Source: UBA11164 sp034376725
Lineage (GTDB): Bacteria > Pseudomonadota > Gammaproteobacteria > Xanthomonadales > Xanthomonadaceae
DNA length: 64,000 bases
Assembly (NCBI GenBank): GCA_034376725.1
Contig: JAXMJH010000077.1
Location: 1-64,000 of the forward strand
Reading direction: 5' to 3'
Shown: piece after piece, positions 45,525 to 54,909 of the stretch
Position numbering within the stretch: the stretch's first letter is position 1
How the letters are laid out: each line of letters opens with the position of its first letter
Translations under genes and position numbers: made by a program
Notes under the pieces: model-generated
What the model was told of the DNA's origin: nothing
The model's input: the letters and a program-made list of their open reading frames with translations, nothing else
Databases searched by the model: none

Positions 45525-47140
45525 ACGATAAAGACCAAAAAGAACTCGGCAAAACCCTCTGGGCCATCGCCGACCAGCTGCGCGGCAGCATGAATGCGGA
45601 CGACTTTCGCGACTACATGCTGTCGTTCCTGTTCCTGCGCTATCTCTCGGACAACTACGAGGCGGCGGCGCGCAAGGAGCTGGGACCGGACTATCCGGAC
45701 CCGAATGCCATCGGCAATGGCGGCAGAACGCCGCTGTCGGTCTGGTACGACGAGAACCCCGACGATGTGGTGCAGTTCGAACAGCAGATGCGCCGCAAGG
45801 TGCATTACGTCGTCCGGCCGCAGTTCCTGTGGAGCCATATCGTCCATCTGGCGAAGACCCAGAGCGACGAGCTGCTGACCACTCTGCAAGCCGGCTTCAA
45901 GTACATCGAGGAGGAATCGTTCGAGAGCAAGTTCCAGGGGCTGTTCTCGGAGATCAACCTGGCCTCGGACAAGCTGGGGCGCAAGTATGCCGACCGCAAC
46001 GCCAAGCTGTGCGCGGTGATCAGCGAGATCGCCCGCGGCATGGCGCTGTTCTCCACCGACACCGACACGCTGGGCGATGCCTACGAATACCTGATCGGTC
46101 AGTTCGCTGCCGGCAGCGGCAAGAAAGCCGGCGAGTTCTACACGCCGCAGCAGATTTCCAACATCCTCTCGGCCATCGTCACCCTGGACAGTCAGGAGCC
46201 GAAAGAAGGCACGCGCGGCAAGCTGGACAGCGTGTTCGATTTCGCCTGCGGTTCCGGCTCGCTGCTGCTCAACATCCGCCATCGCATGAAGCAGGCCGGC
46301 GGCAGCATCGGCAAGATCTACGGGCAGGAATACAACGTCACCACCTACAACCTGGCGCGCATGAACATGCTGCTGCACGGGGTGAAGGACACCGAGTTCG
46401 AGATTTACCACGGTGACACGCTGAAAAACGACTGGGACTGGCTGCGCGAGACCAATCCGGCGAAGCAGCCGCGCTTCGACGCCGTCGTGGCGAATCCGCC
46501 CTTCAGCTACCGCTGGGAGCCGAAGGACGAGACCAGCCAGGATCCGCGTTTCAAGAACCACGGCGTGGCGCCCAAGAGCGCGGCCGATTTCGCCTTCCTG
46601 CTGCACGGCCTGCACTACCTGAAGGACGACGGCGTGATGGCCATCATCCTGCCGCATGGCGTGCTGTTTCGCGGCGGCAAGGAGGCGGCCATCCGCACCA
46701 AGCTGCTCACCGATGGCCACATCGACACGGTGATCGGCCTGCCGGCCAACCTGTTCTATTCCACCGGCATCCCGGTGTGCATCCTGGTGCTGAAGAAGTG
46801 CAAGAAGCCCGACGACGTGCTGTTCATCAACGCCGCCGAGCACTTCGTCAAGGGCAAGCGCCAGAATCAGCTTGGCGACGAACACAGCGAGCAGATCGTT
46901 TCGACGTACAGGAATCGTGCGGAGCGGGAGCGCTATTCCCGCCGTGTGCCGATGCAGGAAATCATCGACAACGACTACAACCTCAACATCTCGCGCTACA
47001 TCAGCACCGCCGAGGCCGAGAAGGAGATCTCTCTCAGCGAAGTGCACGCCAATCTGCAGGCGATCGAATCGGAGATTGCCGAGGCGAAGAAACGCCACAA
47101 CACCTTTCTTGTGGAGCTTGGGCTGGCGCCTTTGCCCTGA
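45521..47140 (+). CDS. hsdM: Type I restriction-modification DNA methyltransferase subunit M
   Basis: 539 residues. N-terminal helical domain (LWAIADQLRGSMNADDFRDYMLSFLFLRYLSDNYE), SAM-binding FACGSGSLLLNI, and catalytic motif IV NPPF in VVANPPFSYRW, defining an N6-adenine methylase. Partners with HsdS for modification and with HsdR for restriction. It is last in this locus, whereas hsdM is commonly first; it overlaps the PrrC-like gene by four bases. Confidence 0.95.
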   Translation: MNDKDQKELGKTLWAIADQLRGSMNADDFRDYMLSFLFLRYLSDNYEAAARKELGPDYPDPNAIGNGGRTPLSVWYDENPDDVVQFEQQMRRKVHYVVRPQFLWSHIVHLAKTQSDELLTTLQAGFKYIEEESFESKFQGLFSEINLASDKLGRKYADRNAKLCAVISEIARGMALFSTDTDTLGDAYEYLIGQFAAGSGKKAGEFYTPQQISNILSAIVTLDSQEPKEGTRGKLDSVFDFACGSGSLLLNIRHRMKQAGGSIGKIYGQEYNVTTYNLARMNMLLHGVKDTEFEIYHGDTLKNDWDWLRETNPAKQPRFDAVVANPPFSYRWEPKDETSQDPRFKNHGVAPKSAADFAFLLHGLHYLKDDGVMAIILPHGVLFRGGKEAAIRTKLLTDGHIDTVIGLPANLFYSTGIPVCILVLKKCKKPDDVLFINAAEHFVKGKRQNQLGDEHSEQIVSTYRNRAERERYSRRVPMQEIIDNDYNLNISRYISTAEAEKEISLSEVHANLQAIESEIAEAKKRHNTFLVELGLAPLP

Positions 47141-47185
47141 GCCCCGAAACCCCGCCGCCTGTTCCGAGGTTCCGATCCCACGCAA

Positions 47186-47496
47186 CGGCAGGTTTCGGCG
47201 CGATGACCGAGAAACGACCCGGCAAGCCCGTCCGCGCCAATGCCGCCCGCACCGCTGGCAGCCACCCGTCCCGTCTGCTGATTTCCGTTTTGGCACCGGA
47301 TTTGCTTGTCTATGGTCGGGATGACCGGGACACGGGAGGCGGTGATGGCGGGGGAGACGATTCGGCAGGGCACGGCGGTCGAGCTGTGGCAGGGGCTGCT
47401 CGGCGAGGGGGAGGCGCGGGCGGGGTGTGCGCTGGGCGAGGAGGTGCAGAGTTATCTGGTGTTCGCGCTGCTGCGCCACTTGCGCGATCCGCACCT
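47186..47496. repeat. Direct repeat R2, copy 2 (in intact gene)
   Basis: Second copy of the 311-bp sequence at 36858-37168. Here it continues smoothly into the full reading frame, so this is the native right boundary of the locus. Confidence 0.9.
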
Positions 47497-47857
47497 GCTG
47501 GGGCGGGTGCTGGCGCTGGAATGGCTTGATGCGCACGAGCGGGCCGGGTCGCAGCGGGTCGACACGTTGCGTGATGTTGGCGACCGTTGCCTGCTGATTG
47601 CCGGTCTTTTTCCGCAGCAGGCGAGGCGGCGCCGGGTCGATGGCGACTATTTCATCGCGTTGGGCCGCTCGGCCTATGGCTCGGCGGCGGATGTCGCCAG
47701 CCCCGGCTATGCGGCGCTGTTCGGGCAGTTGGTGACCGCCTATCAAGCGATGGTTCGGGTGCTTTCGGCGCTCGATCCGGCCCGTATGGCGACCGTGGGT
47801 GGTGGCACAATGGCGGCTCGATCATTCACCCGGCCGCAGGGAACCGCGCTGCACTGA
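47345..47857 (+). CDS. Unidentified conserved-looking protein
   Basis: 170 residues, helical, no signal peptide: MAGETIRQGTAVELWQGLLGEGEARAGCALGEEVQSYLVFALLRHLRDPHLLGRVLALEWLDAHE. I do not recognise the family. GGGAGGCGG six bases before ATG 47345 sets the start; an upstream in-frame ATG at 47306 is less likely. Its 5' part is duplicated at 37017. It precedes a LOG-family gene by 27 bp and may be cotranscribed with it, which fits a chromosomal rather than accessory origin. Confidence 0.65.
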   Translation: MAGETIRQGTAVELWQGLLGEGEARAGCALGEEVQSYLVFALLRHLRDPHLLGRVLALEWLDAHERAGSQRVDTLRDVGDRCLLIAGLFPQQARRRRVDGDYFIALGRSAYGSAADVASPGYAALFGQLVTAYQAMVRVLSALDPARMATVGGGTMAARSFTRPQGTALH

Positions 47858-47884
47858 ACCCCGGCCCTTGCCAGGACAACCTGC

Positions 47885-48472
47885 ATGCGCATCTGCGTCT
47901 ATGCCGCTTCCAGCGATCACTGCCCGCCGCGATTCCACGAAGAAGCCTATGCGCTGGGCCGGCATCTGGCCGAGGCGGGCTGCACGCTGGTATACGGCGG
48001 CGGCTCCACCGGCTCGATGGGGGCGGTCGCCAACGGCGCACTGGCCGGCGGTGGCGAGGTGATCGGGGTGTTGCCCCGGTTCATGGCCGATCTGGAGTGG
48101 GGCCACCCAGGGCTGACCCGGCTGGAGCTGGTCGAAGACATGCGCGAGCGCAAGCACCGGCTGCTGACCGGCTCGGATGCGGTGGTGGCTCTGCCGGGTG
48201 GCTGCGGCACGCTGGAAGAATTGTTCGAGGCGATCACCCTCAAGCGCCTGGGCCTGTACTTCAACCCCATCATCCTGCTGGATACCAACGGCTACTGGCG
48301 GCCGCTGGAGGCCTTCATGGAGGAGCAGGTGATCGGCCAGCGATTCATGAATCCCGAACACGCCGCGATGTGGAACCGGGTGGCCGGCCCCGATGGGGTG
48401 CTGCCGGCGATTCGCTCCGCGCCGAAATGGCACGAGAACGCGCGCGAACTGGCGGCGGTGCGGCCGGCCTGA
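47885..48472 (+). CDS. LOG family nucleotide 5'-monophosphate phosphoribohydrolase
   Basis: 195 residues with the LOG signature PGGCGTLEE at 104-112 and the preceding substrate-binding MRERKHRLL. N-terminal Rossmann strand MRICVYAASS and YGGGSTGSMGAVANGAL. LOG enzymes split nucleotide monophosphates into base and ribose-5-phosphate; the bacterial role is usually nucleotide salvage or clean-up. Confidence 0.92.
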   Translation: MRICVYAASSDHCPPRFHEEAYALGRHLAEAGCTLVYGGGSTGSMGAVANGALAGGGEVIGVLPRFMADLEWGHPGLTRLELVEDMRERKHRLLTGSDAVVALPGGCGTLEELFEAITLKRLGLYFNPIILLDTNGYWRPLEAFMEEQVIGQRFMNPEHAAMWNRVAGPDGVLPAIRSAPKWHENARELAAVRPA

Positions 48473-48849
48473 ATCGGGCGGGCGGTTCTGCAGCTCGGTC
48501 GGCCGACGTTGGAAAGGCGGCTATTGACCGGGCGGGCATCTTTCATTGCGAGAACCTCTGCAACCGGCGGTCCCGGCTTACGGCCTTTGGCCTGAGCCAG
48601 GCTAGCAAAACCGAAGGCGTAGCCGCTCGCGTAGCCCGGCACGAGCGAAGCGAATGCCGGGACTGCCTGATGCCAACAAGCACCTCGCGGTCCCGGCTTA
48701 CGGCCTGGCGGCCTAAGCCGGGCTACTCGGGGTCGGCACGCATCATGGGCTGCTCGCGGCCGGTACGCATCATCGGTTCGCGTCGCCTGGATTGCAGCGC
48801 GGCGTAAATCCGGGACCGATTATCGGGGCCGACTATGCCTGACGGGCGG
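48473..48849. repeat. Gene-free region with dispersed palindromic repeats
   Basis: A 20-bp direct repeat GCGGTCCCGGCTTACGGCCT occurs at 48567-48586 and 48687-48706. Between them CCCGGC...GCCGGG (48635-48661) flanks ACGAGCGAAGCGAAT, typical of GTAGCCCGG-type intergenic repeats. ACGCATCAT occurs twice near 48740-48780. No coding frame is supported. Confidence 0.7.
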
Positions 48850-49206
48850 CTAGCCTTCCTCGTCGCGCGGGTCGGGGCTGTCTTCGGCCTCGCCGGCGAT
48901 GTAGGTGACCGGGGAGATCCGGCGCGATTCGGCCTGGCGTGGGGTGGGCGGCAGGCCGGCGGTGGCGACCTCCGCTTCATTGGCCAATTCGGTGCGCCGA
49001 TCGGTGGGGATGTCCTGCCAATGCACGCCGGTCAGCGCGCCTTCCAGCGAGTACAGCAGGTTGAGGCTGGGCTTGAAGCCGGCCCGGCGGATGCGGGTGA
49101 ACGCTTCCACGGCGCCCATCGCGTCCAGCTGTGCCTCGTCGTGGATGCCGACCTGGCGCAGCCACGCCGCCGATTTGGGGCCGATGTTTCGCAGTTTCTG
49201 ATTCAT
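48850..49206 (-). CDS. TfoX C-terminal domain protein
   Basis: 118 residues. KLRNIGPKSAAWLRQVGIHDEAQLDAMGAVEAFTRIRRAGFKPSLNLLYSLEGALTGVHW is the TfoX/Sxy C-terminal helix-hairpin-helix-like domain, here without the N-terminal TfoX domain. The last 40 residues are low in structure. Sxy/TfoX proteins control competence genes with CRP, but a lone C-terminal domain may have another role. Overlaps the upstream reductase gene by four bases. Confidence 0.82.
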   Translation of the reverse strand: MNQKLRNIGPKSAAWLRQVGIHDEAQLDAMGAVEAFTRIRRAGFKPSLNLLYSLEGALTGVHWQDIPTDRRTELANEAEVATAGLPPTPRQAESRRISPVTYIAGEAEDSPDPRDEEG

Positions 49207-49685
49207 CTCAGCGCTTCCAGATAGACCGATGCCAGGCCTTCCAGGCCGGCCTGGTCGTGGGAATCGAAACGCGCCGGCACGGGGCTGTCGATGTCCAGCA
49301 CGCCGATCAGCCGGTCGCCCAGAACCAGCGGAACCACCACCTCCGAACGCGAGGCGCTGTCGCAGGCGATATGGCCCGGAAACGCGTCGACATCTTCGAC
49401 CACCTGGGTCTGCCGGGTCTGCGCCGCAACACCGCAGACGCCCTTGCCCAACGCGATCCGCACGCAGGCCGGCAGGCCCTGGAAAGGCCCGACCACCAGT
49501 TCGCTGCCGTCGTAGAAATAGAAGCCGGCCCAGTTCAGATCCGGCAGGCTGTTGAAGATCAGCGCCGACAGATTGGCCGCATTCGCGACGCGGTCGTGCT
49601 CACCGCTCAGCAGGTGGCGGGCCTGTTCGATCAGCTGGACGTATTGTTCAGGTTTGCTGCCGTTCAGCGGTGAGGCTTCGAACAT
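49203..49685 (-). CDS. msrC: Free methionine-(R)-sulfoxide reductase (GAF domain)
   Basis: 160 residues, single GAF domain. The three conserved cysteines C74, C84 and C108 (LPACVRI, GVCGVAA, HIACDS) have the same spacing as C84, C94 and C118 of the E. coli enzyme, and FPGHIACDSASRSEVVVPL is diagnostic. Reduces free Met-R-sulfoxide with thioredoxin. The longer frame to 49763 is rejected because the domain starts at this ATG. Expressed with the TfoX-domain gene by overlap. Confidence 0.92.
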   Translation of the reverse strand: MFEASPLNGSKPEQYVQLIEQARHLLSGEHDRVANAANLSALIFNSLPDLNWAGFYFYDGSELVVGPFQGLPACVRIALGKGVCGVAAQTRQTQVVEDVDAFPGHIACDSASRSEVVVPLVLGDRLIGVLDIDSPVPARFDSHDQAGLEGLASVYLEALR

Positions 49686-49813
49686 GAGTGCCAGGCGATG
49701 GTTGGTGACGGTCGGCACACAGTGTACGCCGAGCCGTCCGCGCGTGTCGCCCGATGGCCGCAATCGGCGGCGGGCAGGCCGTTCGGCACATGAGCATCAC
49801 GCCGCATCAAGCT

Positions 49814-49829
49814 ATACTGACCGGTATAC
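49814..49829. promoter_or_regulatory. Possible TetR-type operator before the efflux operon
   Basis: TATAC-TGACCG-GTATA, an inverted repeat around an ACCGGT core, 76-91 bp before the efflux adaptor start. TetR-family sites near RND operons often look like this. No tetR gene is adjacent in the window. Confidence 0.35.
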
Positions 49830-49904
49830 CTTTCGCTCGCGTTCGCTCGTGCGATCCCGCTTTGGGCCGGTTCCTTGCCCGGCCGCCTTGTCTTTGGTGT
49901 CGAT

Positions 49905-51017
49905 ATGAAAAGCAGAATGTTCTGGATGTTGCTGATCACCGGGTTGGTGTTCGGCGCCATCTTCGGTTTCAAGGCGTTCGGCAAGCTGATGATGAACCGG
50001 CATTTCGACGAAATGCCGGTACCGCCGGCCACGGTTGCCTCGGCGCTGGCCGAGCCGCAATCCTGGCCGCGCGTACTCAATTCGGTGGGCAGCCTGACCG
50101 CGCGCAACGGCACCCGCATCGCGCCCGAGGTCGAGGGCACCGTGCACGCCATCCACTTCGAGTCCGGCGATCGGGTCGAGGCCGGCCAACTGCTGGTCGA
50201 GCTCGATTCCGGTGTCGAACGCGGCCGGGTTGCTGCGCTGGAGGCGGAGCTTCGGCTGGCCGGGCTTGAGAAGGCACGCTACCAGGAGCTGGTGGCCAAG
50301 AAGCTGGTTTCGCGCGCCGATTTCGACCTGCGCGCCAGCCGGGTGGATCAGCTGCAGGCGCAGATTCGTGCCGAACAGGCCCTACTGGCCCGCAAGAACC
50401 TGCGCGCGCCGTTCGCCGGCTCGTTGGGTATCCGCCAGGTCAGCCTGGGCGATTACCTGCAGGCCGGCGACGTGGTGGTGTCGTTGCAGACCTTGAATCC
50501 CATCTACCTCGATTTCAATCTGCCCGAGCGGGTGCAGGCCGACGTGGGTGTCGGCATGGCGATCGAGGCCGAACTGGAGGCCTATCCGGGCCGGACCTTC
50601 GACGGGGTCATCAGCGCGATCGAGCCGGAGATCGACACTGGCACCCGCAACTTCCGACTGCGCGCCGAACTCGACAACGGCGAGGGCTTGCTCAAACCCG
50701 GCGCCTACGCCCGGGTCAGGGTTCAGGCCGGCGCGCCGCGTGAGGTACTGGCCATTCCGCAGACCGCGATCCGCTATGAGCCCTACGGCAATTCGGTGTT
50801 CGTGCTGATCGATGAGGACGGCCAGCGGGTCGCCCGGCAGCGCTTCGTGCAGACCGGTGTCACCCGCGGCGACCTGATCGCCGTCGACAGTGGCCTGGAA
50901 GTCGGCGATGAAGTGGCGATCAGCGGCTTGCTCAAGCTGCGCAATGGTCTGCCGGTGGTGATCAACAACGACGTGCGTCCGAGCACCGACGCCACGCCCA
51001 CGCCGGACAACCGGTGA
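49905..51017 (+). CDS. RND efflux periplasmic adaptor (membrane fusion protein)
   Basis: 370 residues. An N-terminal membrane anchor (MFWMLLITGLVFGAIFGF), lipoyl halves (IAPEVEGTVHAIHFESGDRVEAGQLLVELDS and LRAPFAGSLGIRQVSLGDYLQAGDVV) flanking a short helical hairpin, a beta barrel (LDFNLPERVQADVGVGM) and a membrane-proximal domain. Links the RND pump to an outer-membrane channel. The frame opens ten codons earlier, but ATG 49905 immediately precedes the anchor. No tolC-like gene follows. Confidence 0.92.
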   Translation: MKSRMFWMLLITGLVFGAIFGFKAFGKLMMNRHFDEMPVPPATVASALAEPQSWPRVLNSVGSLTARNGTRIAPEVEGTVHAIHFESGDRVEAGQLLVELDSGVERGRVAALEAELRLAGLEKARYQELVAKKLVSRADFDLRASRVDQLQAQIRAEQALLARKNLRAPFAGSLGIRQVSLGDYLQAGDVVVSLQTLNPIYLDFNLPERVQADVGVGMAIEAELEAYPGRTFDGVISAIEPEIDTGTRNFRLRAELDNGEGLLKPGAYARVRVQAGAPREVLAIPQTAIRYEPYGNSVFVLIDEDGQRVARQRFVQTGVTRGDLIAVDSGLEVGDEVAISGLLKLRNGLPVVINNDVRPSTDATPTPDNR

Positions 51018-51024
51018 GCCGGCA

Positions 51025-54000
51025 ATGAAATTCACCGACATCTTCATCAACAAGCCGGTGCTGGCCACCGTGGTCAGCCTGTTCATCTTCTTTCTCGGCC
51101 TGCGCGCGATCGAGCAGCTCAACGTGCGCCAGTACCCGGAACTGCGCAACGCCGTCATCAACGTCAGCACGGCCTACATCGGCGCCGATGCCGAGCTGAT
51201 TCAAGGCTTCATCACCACGCCGCTGGAGCGCGAGATCGCCAGCGCCGATGGCATCGATTATCTGGTGTCCAGCAGTTCGTCCAGTATCAGCCGGGTGCAG
51301 GCATTTCTTCGTCTGGATGCCGATCCGAACGACGCCCTGACCGAGATCGCCGCCAAGGTGAACAAGCTGCGCGGCGAGCTGCCGGTCGAGGCCGAAGACC
51401 CGGTAGTCGAGCTGTCGCAGGGCGACACGACGGCGGCGATGTACATGTCGTACTACTCCGACCGGCTCAGCGACAGTCAGATCACCGATTATCTGGTGCG
51501 TGTGGTCGAGCCCAAGCTGTCCACCCTGCCCGGCGTGCAGCGGGCGCAGATTCTCGGCGACCGCACCTTTGCCGTGCGGGTCTGGCTGGATCCAGAGCGG
51601 ATGGCCGCGCGCGGACTGACCGCCAGCGATGTCACCACGGCGCTGCGCAACAACAACGTGCTGTCGGCGGTGGGCGCCAGCAAGGGTCAGATGGTGTCGA
51701 TCGATCTGAACGCCTCGACCGACCTGCGCGACCCGAGCGCATTCGCCGATCTGGTACTGCGCGCCGATGGCGACTCCATCGTCCGGCTTGCCGATGTCGC
51801 CGAAGTGGAGCTGGGCTCGGAAAGCTATGCCAGCTCGGTGGTGTTCAACGGCGAAAACGCGACTTTCATCGGCGTGTTCGTGGCGCCGGACGCCAACGCG
51901 CTGGAGGTCATCGGCGAGGTTCGCCGGGTGTGGGAGAGCGAGATCGTGCCGGCGCTGCCGGAAGGACTGGACGCGCGCATTCCCTACGACAGCACGATCT
52001 ACATCCAGGACGCCATCAGCGAAGTGATGGCCACCATTCTGGAAGCGGTGATCATCGTCATCGTGGTGATCTTCCTGTTTCTCGGTTCGCTGCGCAGCGT
52101 CATCATCCCGGCCATCGCGGTGCCGCTGTCGCTGGTCGGCGGTCTGTTCCTGATGCTGCTGATGGGCTTTTCGATCAATCTGCTCACCCTGCTGGCGATG
52201 GTGCTGGCGATCGGCATCGTGGTCGACGATGCCATCATCGTGCTGGAAAACATCCATCGCCACATCGAGGACGGCATGACGCCGCACGATGCCGCGATCA
52301 CCGGCGCGCGCGAGCTGGCCTGGCCGGTGATCGCCATGACCACCACCCTGGTGGCGGTGTATCTGCCGATCGGCTTCCTCGGCGGCCTCAGCGGAACGCT
52401 GTTTGTCGAGTTCGCCTTCACCCTGGCCGGCGCCGTGCTGATTTCCGGCGTGGTGGCGCTGACCCTGTCGCCGATGATGTGCGCCAGGATGCTCAAGCCG
52501 CACGGGCAGGGCGGCGGCAAGCTGGAGGCCTGGCTCGATGCCCGCTTCGAGTCGCTGCGGCTGGCCTACATGCGCCGGCTGCACGGCGCGCTGGAGGCGC
52601 GGCCGGTGATCCTGAGCTTCGGCGCCATCGTGCTGGTGGCCACCTATTTCCTGTTCGTCACCTCGCCCAGCGAGCTGGCACCGCAGGAAGATCAGGGCTT
52701 CATCCTGACCATTTCCGAATCCGACCCGTACAGCACGCTGGATTATCTGGAGCGCTACACCAGCCAGATCGCCGACATTGCCAAGGGCATCCCGGAGGCC
52801 GGCAACCTGTTCCTGATCAACGGATTCGACGGCGCCGCAGGCGCGGCTTCGACATCGAATGCAATCGCCGGTTTCGTGCTCAATCCGTGGAGCGAGCGCG
52901 ACCGCAGCACGCAGCAGGTACTGGATGAGTCGGTGCAGCCGCAGGTCAGCCGGATCGCCGGCCTGGAAGTGGCGGCCATCATTCCGCCGCCGCTGCCCAC
53001 GCCCGGCGGCGCAGGCTTTCCGGTCGAGTTCGTGATCGGCTCCACGGCTTCGGTCGAAGCGCTCCAGCAGGCCGCAGACGACGTGCTCGCCAGGGCGCGG
53101 GACAGCAAGAAGTTCATCTTCATCAAATCCGACCTGAAAATCGACAAGCCGCGCAACACGCTGCGCATCGACCGCGACAAGGCGGCCGCGCTGGGTATCG
53201 ACATGCGCCAGCTCAGCGGCGATCTGTCGGCGATGCTGTCGGGCGCCTACACCAACCGGTTTTCGCTCGACAATCGGTCCTACAAGGTGGTTCCGCAGGT
53301 CCGTCGGGCCGATCGGCTCAATCCCGACCAGTTGGCCAGCTATTACACCCGCGCCCAGGATGGCCGACTGGTGCCGATGGCGGCCGTGGTGACGCTGGAC
53401 GATGAAGTGCAGCCGCAGTCGCTGAAGCGTTTTCAGCAGCTCAACAGCGTCACGCTGTCCGGCGTGCCGCGTCCGGGCGTCACCCTCGGCGAGGCGCTCG
53501 GCGTGCTGGAGTCGGCCAGCGCCGAGGTGCTGCCGGCTGGCTTCAACGTCGATTACGCCGGTCAGTCGCGGCAGTTCAAGGCCGAGGGCGGGGCGCTGAT
53601 GCTGACCTTTTTCTTCGCCCTTCTGGTGATCTATCTGGTGCTGGCCGCGCAGTTCGAAAGCTTCCGCGATCCGCTGATCATGCTGATTACCGTGCCGATG
53701 GCCATCTGCGGCGCGATGATCTTCGTCTCGCTCGGCCTGACCACGCTGAACATCTACACCCAGGTCGGTCTGGTCACGCTGATCGGCGTGATCTCAAAGC
53801 ACGGCATCCTGATCGTCGAGTTCGCCAACAGTTTGCAGATCACCAAGGGGCTGTCGCGCCGGGAAGCCATCGAACAGGCATCTTCGATCCGCCTGCGCCC
53901 CGTGCTGATGACCACGGCGGCGTTGGTGCTCGCGGTGGTGCCGCTGCTGATCGCCAGCGGCCCAGGTTCGTCGGCGCGCTTCGCCATCGGACTGGTGATT

Positions 54001-54099
54001 GCCACCGGCATGACCTTGGGCACGCTGTTCACGTTGTTCGTGCTGCCGGCGATGTACCTCACGCTGGGCCGCGATCACGCAGTCCGAGCGACCGGCTGA
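51025..54099 (+). CDS. Multidrug efflux RND permease (HAE1 type)
   Basis: 1024 residues, AcrB/MexB-like. TM1 KPVLATVVSLFIFFLGL, porter domain start NVRQYPELRNAVINVSTAYIGADAELIQGFITTPLE, TM4 LAIGIVVDDAIIVLENIHRHIEDG with the paired aspartates of the proton relay, and the second-half repeat with KHGILIVEFANSLQ. It starts 7 bp after the adaptor gene, giving a two-gene pump operon. Closest in style to MdtB/MexI-like pumps; the substrate is unknown. Confidence 0.95.
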   Translation: MKFTDIFINKPVLATVVSLFIFFLGLRAIEQLNVRQYPELRNAVINVSTAYIGADAELIQGFITTPLEREIASADGIDYLVSSSSSSISRVQAFLRLDADPNDALTEIAAKVNKLRGELPVEAEDPVVELSQGDTTAAMYMSYYSDRLSDSQITDYLVRVVEPKLSTLPGVQRAQILGDRTFAVRVWLDPERMAARGLTASDVTTALRNNNVLSAVGASKGQMVSIDLNASTDLRDPSAFADLVLRADGDSIVRLADVAEVELGSESYASSVVFNGENATFIGVFVAPDANALEVIGEVRRVWESEIVPALPEGLDARIPYDSTIYIQDAISEVMATILEAVIIVIVVIFLFLGSLRSVIIPAIAVPLSLVGGLFLMLLMGFSINLLTLLAMVLAIGIVVDDAIIVLENIHRHIEDGMTPHDAAITGARELAWPVIAMTTTLVAVYLPIGFLGGLSGTLFVEFAFTLAGAVLISGVVALTLSPMMCARMLKPHGQGGGKLEAWLDARFESLRLAYMRRLHGALEARPVILSFGAIVLVATYFLFVTSPSELAPQEDQGFILTISESDPYSTLDYLERYTSQIADIAKGIPEAGNLFLINGFDGAAGAASTSNAIAGFVLNPWSERDRSTQQVLDESVQPQVSRIAGLEVAAIIPPPLPTPGGAGFPVEFVIGSTASVEALQQAADDVLARARDSKKFIFIKSDLKIDKPRNTLRIDRDKAAALGIDMRQLSGDLSAMLSGAYTNRFSLDNRSYKVVPQVRRADRLNPDQLASYYTRAQDGRLVPMAAVVTLDDEVQPQSLKRFQQLNSVTLSGVPRPGVTLGEALGVLESASAEVLPAGFNVDYAGQSRQFKAEGGALMLTFFFALLVIYLVLAAQFESFRDPLIMLITVPMAICGAMIFVSLGLTTLNIYTQVGLVTLIGVISKHGILIVEFANSLQITKGLSRREAIEQASSIRLRPVLMTTAALVLAVVPLLIASGPGSSARFAIGLVIATGMTLGTLFTLFVLPAMYLTLGRDHAVRATG

Positions 54100-54245
54100 G
54101 CGCCTGTGCCTGTTGCCGACCAGCCGGTCGGCGATTGGCTCGGCCGGCTTCGGCAGATGCGCGCCAACGTCGCCTTGCTCGACGCTTCATGCCGGCGCGC
54201 CACTGAACAGGGCTGACTGCCGGCGTTTGGACGCCACAAAAAGAA

Positions 54246-54274
54246 AAACCCGACGGAGACGATCCGTCGGGTTT
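54246..54274. terminator. Strong terminator between RND permease and phasin genes
   Basis: AAACCCGACGGA, loop GACGA, TCCGTCGGGTTT: a perfect 12-bp stem. An A-rich run to its left becomes a U-run for the minus-strand phasin transcript; the right side gives TTT for the efflux operon. Confidence 0.88.
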
Positions 54275-54359
54275 CAGCGCTGGACCCCCAAATGGGAGGG
54301 AGGGAGAGAGTCTGGGGAGCGCCGGTCCACTGTCAGGGACAGGAACCTTTTCGAAAAAA

Positions 54360-54761
54360 TTACTTGGCTGCAGCGGCCTTGCGCGGTGCTTTGGCGGCCG
54401 GGTTCACCTTGGCAATTTCCTCATTGACCGCTTCGAACTGCTCTTTGACCAGCTCGGCCAGGGCTTCCTGGGTCTTCAGGGTGTGATTGAAGATTTCCTG
54501 GCTGGTGTGATACGCGGTCTCGGCGTTGTCCTTGGCCAGCTGCGCGCTCTTCGGAAGAAACGCCTTCAGCGCTTCCGGGTCACGCACTTCGCCGGCTTCA
54601 CCGAGGAACGCCAGGGTGGCGGCAAAGCGGTCTTCGAAGGTCTTGACCTGAAGATTCACGATCTGCTCGAGGGTATTGAGGGTCAGCGCGTTGGCCTTGA
54701 GGGCGGCATCAGCGAACTGGCGGGTCTGGGCGGCGAACGGGGTGGCGAGTTGGTCAAACAT
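54360..54761 (-). CDS. Phasin family protein
   Basis: 133 residues starting MFDQLATPFAAQTRQFADAALKANALTLNTLEQIVNLQVKTFEDRFAATLAFL, an amphipathic helical phasin domain, with an Ala/Lys-rich tail (NPAAKAPRKAAAAK) like those that bind DNA or granule surfaces. Phasins coat polyhydroxyalkanoate granules, so the organism may store PHA. GGAGACAG precedes the ATG; the longer frame to 54866 is not supported. Confidence 0.87.
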   Translation of the reverse strand: MFDQLATPFAAQTRQFADAALKANALTLNTLEQIVNLQVKTFEDRFAATLAFLGEAGEVRDPEALKAFLPKSAQLAKDNAETAYHTSQEIFNHTLKTQEALAELVKEQFEAVNEEIAKVNPAAKAPRKAAAAK

Positions 54762-54909
54762 GTCTGTCTCCGGGCTTGGGGTGGGGGCTAGCGTGGGAAG
54801 AAGCGTACCGCAGCTTGTGGTGCGGTGCAACATAAAAACCCAAACATTCCCTGAACGGAGATTCAAAGCATTGAATTACGTGAAGTAATTATTTTCGTGC
54901 AACGCAATA

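Noticed and set aside
37721..47140. The type I restriction locus as part of a prophage or integrative element with integrase
   Set aside because: No integrase, att-like tRNA site, phage structural or conjugation gene is present; the R1/R2 repeats explain the borders better.
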